A stretch of DNA of 64,000 nt. It comes from Hyparrhenia diplandra (taxonomy: Eukaryota > Streptophyta > Magnoliopsida > Poales > Poaceae). This document shows positions 56,671 through 64,000 of this stretch, piece after piece. The first letter of the stretch is position 1; every line of letters starts with the position of its first letter. Both the position numbers and the translations under genes were made by a program. The notes below the pieces were generated by a model. It ran no database searches. It had not been told where the DNA came from and was given only the letters and a program-made list of their open reading frames with translations. Where the stretch lies: NCBI GenBank assembly GCA_015847255.1, contig JADLZK010013210.1:124001-188000 (forward strand), read 5' to 3'.

Positions 56671-56859
56671 CGCGGCGCTGTAAACGGGTGATGAGTAAAT
56701 ATAAGGGTACCGCTGATTCAAAATTCAAGGGCCCATAATCATGTTCCACTTTGAAGCTTGTCACGATATCTTGTATGACGTTCTTGCGTGAATTTCTAAT
56801 TATCTTACGCATGAAAGTTACACGGCTGTTGAAGTCTATGGCAATATATAAGTTGTATA
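56671..56859. other. Short spacer
   Basis: No feature recognised. It does not continue the repeat motif interrupted at 42180. Confidence 0.3.
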
Positions 56860-57096
56860 CTCCCTCCGTCCCAAAATAAATGACGCGTTTTCGCTTCCCG
56901 AGAAACATCTGCCGGCAATTATATATTAAAATAAGATTAATATTTATATTACATAATTAGTATCATTGGAAAGATCTTTTGATCTAGTTTTTAACAAATT
57001 TATTTGGAGATTTAAATCTTCTACGTATTTTCTATAAATCGAGTCAAACTTGTGGCTAAAAAACCCAAAACGTCGTTTATTTTGGGACGGAGGGAG
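56860..57096. mobile_element. Stowaway MITE (Tc1/mariner type)
   Basis: Ends CTCCCTCCGTCCCAAAATAA and TTATTTTGGGACGGAGGGAG are near-perfect inverted repeats, flanked by TA on both sides (56858-56859, 57097-57098). 237 bp, AT-rich interior, no coding capacity. Classic grass Stowaway. Confidence 0.95.
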
Positions 57097-57098
57097 TA

Positions 57099-58750
57099 CG
57101 CAATTTGATACCTATCAGGACTCAGTTTCCTATTATGATTACTCGTTGTCCTATCTGGTACTCGGTTTCCATTGACAATATATCTTTTTATTTGTGTCTG
57201 TACGCAGTTTTATACCTATCGTATCAGGACTCGTTGTCCTATAAGAACTCGGCGGGTTCGAGGGAGACGTAATAATTAAAAGAATTTGCGGCCATGGCGA
57301 GCGAACAGACAGAGGGAAGGACGGGTTCGAGGGAGACGGGATACGGCCGGTCCAAACTGAATCGCCAATGGGCTTTACAATGCGACAGTGAGTGGGCTTG
57401 ACGGTTGAGATTCGGATGGGCCAAATATGAATGGGCTAGACGCCTGAAATTTTTCGTTTTATTAGTAGGTAGTATAGAAGAAAGGTAAGAAAACGTTGCT
57501 AAAAACGTATAAGAAAGAAAACGTTTCCACCGTCTACCCGTCGAATGTGCAAAGGTAGATAAGTTAGCTTTCAGCACCTTCACATAAGCCCGTTGGACTT
57601 AGTATCTCGGGCCATATGATATCTTGGGCGAAAATCACAACACGAGACTGAGACAGGGGGGAGGGGGGAGGGCATGCAGAAAAAAGGTGAAAAAAAAAAA
57701 AAATGAATGGAAAATTTTCTCTCGTTATCAATAGATATAGATTATATTTCTATTCTTATATGTTTTGCATTTAGATTAAGATCATCCCTATTCGGATTAC
57801 TTGGTAGGTGGTTTCCATGTTCATAAAATTAGTTAAGGGAGGCCGTCAGGCCAGAGGCTTAACATCGAAACTACAATGTCAGATGCTTATAGATTTATGA
57901 CGTTATTAGCTATCATTTCAGTTTTGTGGAATTGGAATAATGCACTTAAATTTTGTTGTTTTGCAATATAGTTTAAACCAAATAGTGCAGTTCTTGGAAA
58001 GCTACCACTTCTTCTAGAGTTTTCAAATTTTATATTAGCCCATTTGAAGAAACATCATGTTCAAGAAACATTTCTTTGACTTTATTTAATATTGATGTTT
58101 CAAGATCAATGGAATGGTAAAACAAGTATTCATGTCTTTTGATACAGGCCTTTGATGATTCAAATAATAAATATTGATTAAGTAATCTTAAAATATAAAC
58201 TATGTCCTCGATGAAGAGTTCACACTGATCCATATAATAACGCGCATATAAACTCTTTCATTGAAATGCTACTTATCTGGTACTTTTTTTTAATTAAGTG
58301 TAGCTTATAGGCAACCTTCCTTTTACACAGCTTGCTTGAATACTTCGTCCATTATACTCAAACAAGAGTGCGTTTGTTTTTGACACGGATATTGATCGAA
58401 AAACAAAACTTGTACTATGATACATTGATGGCCGATAGGCTATAGCTACGCTGTAGCTATACTGGTCGTAAACACTTGTCCACATAAAAACAAATTCTAT
58501 GACACGGCCAAAACCAATACCTTTTGCATTCGTTCTTGTTCCCATTGGGGCGACACACATGATGATAGGCATTCGTGGACAATATACACAATAATGGGAT
58601 AGAGAATATCACTACAAAAATCCCAGTTCTACTACAACGAAAACTGCTTTTCTGTTTCAATATATGAATACCATTCTGGAAGCGAGCATGCTTTATTATG
58701 GAGACTAACAGAAGTGGGTATGCACATGAATGCATCATGAAGCGGCATGT
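57099..58750. other. Gene-free stretch
   Basis: Starts with related phrases TACCTATCAGGACTC, ACTCGTTGTCCTAT and ATACCTATCGTATCAGGACTC (57107-57240), then GGTTCGAGGGAGACG twice (57255, 57330). The rest is AT-rich. At 58613 CACTACAAAAATCCCAG could be a CACTA tip, unpaired. No gene supported. Confidence 0.35.
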
Positions 58751-59304
58751 TCACAAACCATGGATTGCATGCTGTAAATCACGTAAGAGTTGCAAACTGA
58801 ATGAATACATTAGAAAAGATGGACTGATGGGGTTTTATTAGTTGAAAAATATTTTACCGTGTTGCTCTCCTCTTGCTCCGGCTGCTCCATACTGTCTTTG
58901 GACCTCAAAGCTGCTGCCTTCCCATCTTGTTTGGAGGTTTTTTTTGTTGACAATAGATCTTGTTTCGAGTTGGCTCTATCCTTATGCTTGGTCCAATTTT
59001 ATATGCATGTAGACCTTCATATATAGTGCTTTCGGCAATTTCGCTTAATATGATTTACTGTAGCATCCAGCGTTCATCATAAAGTCATCACCAAAACCTC
59101 TGCGTTACCTGAATTAATTTTGCAGGTGCAGCAGCTGGTGCTGATGGGTGCAGGGCCGCCTGTGACGCCCAGCATCAGCTCCTGCGCCTGCTGAACCCGT
59201 GAATGTTGCGTCATTGATGCCTTGGGTTGGTTTTCTGTCAAAACACGCTCAACCCGTGACGGCATCGAGAGCAGAAGAGAGATGACAATAAAAGCGCGCT
59301 GCAT
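58751..59304 (-). CDS. Predicted small secreted Cys-containing peptide, 94 aa, 3 exons
   Basis: Start ATG at 59304. Exons on minus: 59304-59109, 58925-58858, 58771-58751, with GT-AG junctions (TCAG|GTAAC, ACAAG|AT, ACG|GTAAAA, TTACAG|CAT) and phases 1 and 0; the total is exactly 285 nt. MQRAFIVISLLLSMPSRVERV looks like a signal peptide with a short hydrophobic core. Then TGGPAPISTSCCTCKINS carries the only cysteines (CCxC), and exon 2 adds a hydrophilic, Glu/Gln-rich tail (DGKAAALRSKDSMEQPEQEE). It ends HAIHGL. I do not know a family. It could be a signalling or defence-type peptide, but this is inference; the splice model is by eye. Confidence 0.5.
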
Positions 59305-59555
59305 CACTTTTATTCATGGTACTACTTTCATAAACTGTACTCCTGTAAAATTAAATTATAAGTAGTTTCTAAAATGGATACTACGGGAAAAAACAAACAA
59401 AATGGAAAAACATATATAATCAACATTTTGTTAATTGCATGCATCTTGACACACCCTCTTAATTTACGACATAATTCATCTTGCGCGTAGTCCATGCAGG
59501 TTTGAATTGCAATGCAAAGATGCTTGTTAACTCAAATAATGAATTTACAAGAGAA
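59305..59555. other. Upstream region of the peptide gene
   Basis: AT-rich. No clear TATA box within 100 bases; nothing else seen. Confidence 0.25.
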
Positions 59556-59559
59556 CCAT

Positions 59560-59860
59560 TGTAGCACACCCCAACCCATTAGAACCTTGTAGTAGTTGTG
59601 AAGTTGGCCATGTAGTGGCTTCGGTGTGGTTCTGTGGTTGTTGGGTTTAGTACCACCTTGGTAGCCTAGGAGAGTGAGGATCAGCTTATAAGCCTCGTTG
59701 TTGTGAACATAGCATCTCTCGGCTTAATTAATCCTTTTACATGAACAACCAAGGACAAAAGTGTAATCGGGGTACTACGTGTGTAGGCCCGTTCCACGTG
59801 TGGAGCTAGGCCATATAAGCAATTTTGGACCCATGTTGTGCTTCGTCTCCACCTCGTAAT
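59560..59860 (+). mobile_element. Diverged LTR related to the TRIM at 35.0-35.9 kb
   Basis: TGTAGCACACCCCAACCC resembles the TGTAACACCCC LTR start. Then GGTTTAGTACCACCTTGG ... AGCTTATAAGCC and AATCCTTTTACATGAACAAC ... GACAAAAGTGTAA follow in the same order as the reverse complement of the TRIM LTR. Heavily diverged; no partner LTR seen. Confidence 0.5.
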
Positions 59861-60046
59861 CGAGGCGCCTCCCTCAGTTCTCATTTGCTCGGTGGTATCG
59901 TCTTCGTTGATGATTGACTATTGGCTACTGGCGTACAGTTTGATCCCATGTGACCGGACATGCAAGGACGTAGAGGTTCTGTTCGGAGGGTGACTATAAT
60001 TAATGTGGACGCGTGATTAATTATGACCTGCCTCTCGGTCTCTGGC

Positions 60047-60134
60047 GACGCCCGCATCATTTATAGTAGGTGCCAGCAAGCGTAATTACTGACGCCCGCA
60101 TCATTTATAGTAGGTGCCAGCAAGCGTAATTACT
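60047..60134 (+). repeat. Perfect 44-bp tandem duplication
   Basis: The unit starting GACGCCCGCATCATTTATAG occurs twice head to tail (60047-60090, 60091-60134) without a mismatch, so it is recent or an assembly duplication. Confidence 0.9.
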
Positions 60135-60342
60135 AAACCGTAAGATGCAGCGCCACATTAGTAAAAACTTCACTTTTGCATTTAAACGCCGCAGAAGAGA
60201 AGGAAAAAGTCTCCATTGAGGCGGCCTAAGACAGATCTACATAGAGAGTTTCACTCCCAGTTTCGTTTCCAAGATATGAAATTGTGATATGAAATAGACT
60301 TCTCTTATAATGCAAAGTTTCATCACAGGTTTCATAGATCAT

Positions 60343-60650
60343 CACTACACCACAACACCACAATTGCCACCGGATGATCTGACGCTGAAAGGCACCTATA
60401 GCATCATGCGGTCTGACGCTGAATGGATTTAGCGTCAGTTTTCAGCTAACGCTGTAAGTGCTGACGCTAAAACTCTTTGGCGTCAGATCAGGCTTTTAGC
60501 GTCAGACAATCTATTGCCCTGAATTTCTATAGCATCAGAGCATCCATTGCTGTTCTTTAGCGTCAGATACTCTACCAATATACATGCAGCGTCAGATCAT
60601 CCAATAGTCTAGGCATTTACAGCGTCAGACTGTCCAACAGGCAATATAAA
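60343..60650. mobile_element. CACTA terminus with TAGCGTCAG subterminal repeats
   Basis: CACTACACCACAACACCACA at 60343 is followed by at least ten copies of GCGTCAG or CTGACGCT in both orientations up to 60635 (TAGCGTCAGAT, CTGACGCTAAA). This is a typical CACTA left end. The element presumably extends right, possibly past the window end; the other tip was not found. Confidence 0.65.
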
Positions 60651-60795
60651 TATGCATTAAAAAAAATAAATACAATTAAAAACACCATTTGGTTGCAATT
60701 AAATACAAAGAAACATTATTGTATACAGTTCTCATACAAATAGATTTATTCATGAAGCCCAAACACTCAAAGATATACATATATGATCAGCCATT

Positions 60796-60899
60796 ACAAA
60801 CATGTAATGTTTCATCAATGAGAAGCCTTGTAGTATTAGCTACATGTACAAACATGTAATGTTTCATCAATGAGAAGCCTTGTAGTATTAGCTACATGT
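60796..60899 (+). repeat. Perfect 52-bp tandem duplication
   Basis: The unit starting ACAAACATGTAATGTTTCAT occurs at 60796-60847 and 60848-60899 with no mismatch. Confidence 0.9.
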
Positions 60900-61973
60900 C
60901 TATAGAAGACAGACTAACACCTAAGACTAAGACCTAAGTCAGCTATGATTGTTTAGGCACCACAACACCAGATTTCTAAATAAACCAGAATAAACCGTGC
61001 ATCTAGGTTTCTCTGTAGAAGCTTGCATTCACTTTGGACTACCTTCATCCATCTTTGGTAACCTGGTCACACATTATGAAGTGGAAAAATTATGGTTGGA
61101 TCTAATATAAAAAATGTTCACGAAATGACACTTAACTAGCAGAACAAGCAAGATGTCAACAAGCAAAACTGTTAACCAGGATAAAGTTGGTGTCATTTAA
61201 TTTACACTTACAGTTGGCCATTTAAGCTGCAGAGTTTATTGGCTTCAGTGTTAGTTATCTACTACATATACAAATAGCAGAAATTTCCAGAGAACAAGGC
61301 CTACAAATTTGTTTCAAAGAATAAACTGAAAGAACAAACAGTTATATTAATGATATGTTCCAGGATCCAAAAGACTTGGCTGGGTCCATGCATGGCACTC
61401 ATATTTTAAAGGATTGTTTTGTTTCCTGTAGGTCAAGAGCCAACTGATCATAGTAACAATACATCTACAGATCCAAAAGAGGTAATAATACAACCAAGCA
61501 TTATTATTGAAGCTTAAATCCCTAGCTAGCATAACTAGATGCATCTCCTACCCAAATGCAGCACCTTCCAAGAAACCATCAGAGAAGAAGCTAATTAACT
61601 AGAATGAAAGCATTAAGTAGAGTAGTTCGCCAATAGAACAATTAGTGGTTCCCTTGAGCTTTTCCATCGCATCTTAGTCTTTACTACATAAAGAAACAGT
61701 TCACTGAAATGACTCAGCTCTGCTCAAGATGGATGATCTAACTGGAAAAATAAATCAAAGATCCAGTTGGGGTTTTATATATTACTAGCTCAACTTAGTT
61801 ACACCACATGAAAGCAGTAACATCGAGTTGTAGATTTCACTAAATATATGCACACTTGTATACAGAGAAGCTATCAGCTCAAGTTCAGAGTTTGTTCACA
61901 TGAGTCAGTAATTCATTTCTTATATTACACTTACTCGTGATGTTCTCGGTTGGCAGCAGTGGTGCTCTAACTC
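60900..61973. other. Gene-free AT-rich stretch
   Basis: Possible interior of the CACTA element or 3' UTR/intron of the transcript whose exon lies at 61974-62095. No exon or RNA is recognised. Confidence 0.3.
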
Positions 61974-62095
61974 CTACAGCCACAGGCTGGCTTCCATCTT
62001 AAGCTTGTTGGCACTAATTTCAACCTTGATACCATCAAAAGATACAGGCTTCTTGGTCTCAGGTGCCAAATTCCCTTTAGCAACTTCCTTTGATC
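61974..62095 (-). CDS. Isolated terminal exon of an unidentified gene
   Basis: On minus, an acceptor (ATCACTAG) is followed by an open reading of about 40 codons (GSKEVAKGNLAPETKKPVSF ... VEISANKLKMEASLWL) to a TAG at 61974-61976. The composition is clearly protein-like and higher in GC than its surroundings. Upstream exons were not found in 62.1-64.0 kb. It lies inside or next to the CACTA element starting at 60343, so it may be a captured host exon, a last exon of an element gene, or a host gene running off the window. The family is unknown. Confidence 0.4.
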
Positions 62096-64000
62096 CTAGT
62101 GATTATCCAAAATTGGGCTAATGTTAGAAGAATGTCTTCCAGAAAATCACATCAGAAGGGAAAAAAGGGACACTACAGTGTAGGGTTTGATATGCAGAAG
62201 TACCAAACATATGCATTGCATCTAAAAGATCATCCTACATACCAACATATCACTTGTGAATCATTTTTATTATCTCCATTATAGATTGCACGAGGTGTGA
62301 TACAGAGAACTATAAAACATATGCAATGCAATGGATCTGAGGAGATGCAAATGAACTATAAAACATATGCAATGCAATGGATCCGAGGTGATACAGAGAA
62401 CTATAAAACATATGCACGAGGATATGCAATGCAAGCAGTAGGTAGATAATTAACCAAACACACCTAAATTGGCCACAAATCGCAGGTCACAAAAGATGTC
62501 CAAAAAAATATGCTTATTTTTCTAAGCATATTTATTTGAGATGTCCAAAAAATAGTCATGCAAATAGCTAATAAAGCTATACAGAATTTATCCAGACTAG
62601 CCAATAAATCTAAAATTTACCTACAGCCGTACTGCACTACTGCTACTGTAGTGAACCAAGGGAAGCAAACGGCTAAGTTGAAGCTAAAGGACTGCACTTT
62701 AGACTTGTAGTTACCTGCACTAATTGCAGAACTTGAATTTTAATTCAGAGTGATAGACTGTTGTACAGGAAGGTTGGCGAACACTAGAAGATTTATGAAG
62801 TCATAGTACTGGAAATGTGGTACATCGAACCTGCTGATGTGATTTAAACACTGAGCAATTCCTCATCAATTGTTTCTCAGGCAAGCAGTGGAGAAGCTAA
62901 TTATAGTGGATGATAAATACTCCTAGTTAAAGTGCTTGGTTGGACCTAGAAAGCTCTCGGGTAAACTAAAAAAAATACCAAGTTCAGAATGGTCTAGTTG
63001 TAGGCTGGTAAATGAGCTGCAAGCAAACTACAAAAACGATTCTAAGGCTGCAACAAGATAATTCACCAAATCAGAATTGTACCTCGAGTATAGCTTGATA
63101 AAACAGTAACTAACAACTAGAACTAACAAGCATTCTAACAATAGTTAAAGCAATAAGAAATCAACCTGATATTAGAATTAAAAAATTTCATAGACCAATT
63201 AAAGAGCTAGTAGTGACAACAAGTTTATGCAATTAAATTTGCAATAGCTTAAGTCTCAACTTTTTCATGAGAATAAAATCATCACAACTATCGGTGATCT
63301 AAGTCAAGATATCACAGAGGCAAACTAGTAACCTAGAAAGCTCCCAGGTAAACCAAAAAAAATACTAAGCAACATCTCATAGCAAATTTGAATTTACCAA
63401 AATCACAATCTATCAAAAGTACACGTGCTGGTCAAATTTGTTCTATTATTATTAACATATTCACAAATCACAACAGTAGAATACATGTTGGAATTTACCA
63501 AAAAAAAATTTGCTCACAAAGTTTTTTCTCCTACTGTAATTAAATAGTCATCTACTAGGCTCTAGTCTCGGTGTTGTGGAGTAATTCAAGGATGAGATAA
63601 TGTATCATGATAGGAAAAAAATTAAATGTGCATACTAGGCTGCTGCTCTAAAGGTTCAGTGACCCAAAAAGATGAAGTACTTGCTGGTAACTACCTACAA
63701 GGAAATTACCTACAATGAAATTTGGGAGAATTTAATAACTTCTATTCTCATGCTGCCGGCCTGCTGACTAGACAAAAGCAATCAACTTTAGTTGAAACTT
63801 CAAACTGCTAAAAGAGATGACAAGGTGTTTTCCTAAACCCAAACAGTTGGTGTCACCACAAAGAATATAACAGAGCATAGGCCATCTGCTTGACGATACA
63901 TATTTGTCCAGCAAATATTTCTTATAATACTCCAGAATTGTGTAGCTCACTATACAGGTAATTGAAAGGCTAAAGTGCCTAATTAGCATATTGAGAGAAA
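62096..64000. other. Gene-free AT-rich stretch to window end
   Basis: Contains a short repeated phrase (AGAACTATAAAACATATGCA at 62305, 62353 and 62397) and pairs of similar phrases (CTAGAAAGCTC..GGTAAAC at 62946 and 63335). No exon, RNA gene or element end can be supported. Confidence 0.35.

Noticed and set aside
1..64000. CRISPR arrays, operons or a prokaryotic defence system
   Set aside because: No regularly spaced identical repeats with unique spacers, no ribosome-binding sites and no tightly packed genes. The DNA is clearly plant nuclear.

Overview
The window is nuclear DNA from a grass (Poaceae). The evidence is GT-AG split genes with grass-like GC-rich first exons, a Stowaway MITE carrying the grass-typical CTCCCTCCGT ends, several CACTA, Mutator-like and hAT-like element ends, tRNA-derived SINEs, and a large Ty3/gypsy element of the Tat type. 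I cannot name the species.

Layout: 1-3.4 kb is transposon-derived and holds a 928-bp non-autonomous CACTA element. 3.5-9.9 kb is an F-box/LRR-like gene whose first exon is broken by three one-base indels and whose introns are full of repeats. 11.0-11.9 kb is a Pack-MULE-like element with a perfect 9-bp target duplication. 14.7-18.2 kb is a terminal-inverted-repeat element that seems to have swallowed a piece of a Ty1/copia element. 18.9-20.7 kb is a four-exon GNAT acetyltransferase gene with a plastid-type N-terminus. 21.4-28.6 kb is repeats: a bare poly(A) retroposition, a long-TIR Mutator-like MITE, a TIR element with two Ulp1-protease-like exons, CACTA relics and a two-part segmental duplication. 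29.8-30.95 kb (minus) is a four-exon universal-stress-protein-like gene encoding 220 aa. 31.3-36 kb is a SINE tail, a 1.7-kb LTR, a CACTA end and an unusual three-LTR TRIM. 37-38.5 kb is a LINE 3' end beside an unassigned GC-rich block. 38.9-40.15 kb (minus) is a multi-pass membrane protein whose first exon is not found. 40.6-42.1 kb carries two SINEs. 42.18-56.67 kb is one decayed Tat-lineage retrotransposon lying on the minus strand, with an extra gene on the opposite strand that has its own TATA box. 56.9-64 kb is a Stowaway element, a predicted three-exon gene for a small secreted peptide (minus), a diverged TRIM-like LTR, and a CACTA terminus with an isolated coding exon.

The host genes (F-box, GNAT, USP-like, membrane protein, small secreted peptide) are unrelated neighbours, as usual in plants; nothing suggests a cluster or pathway. 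No prokaryotic-type system, CRISPR array, rRNA or free tRNA gene is visible. The most interesting items are the small secreted peptide gene, the LTR-int-LTR-int-LTR TRIM with one clean 5-bp target duplication, the TATA-driven antisense gene in the Tat element, and a recurring one-base indel pattern that may be a sequencing artefact rather than biology.
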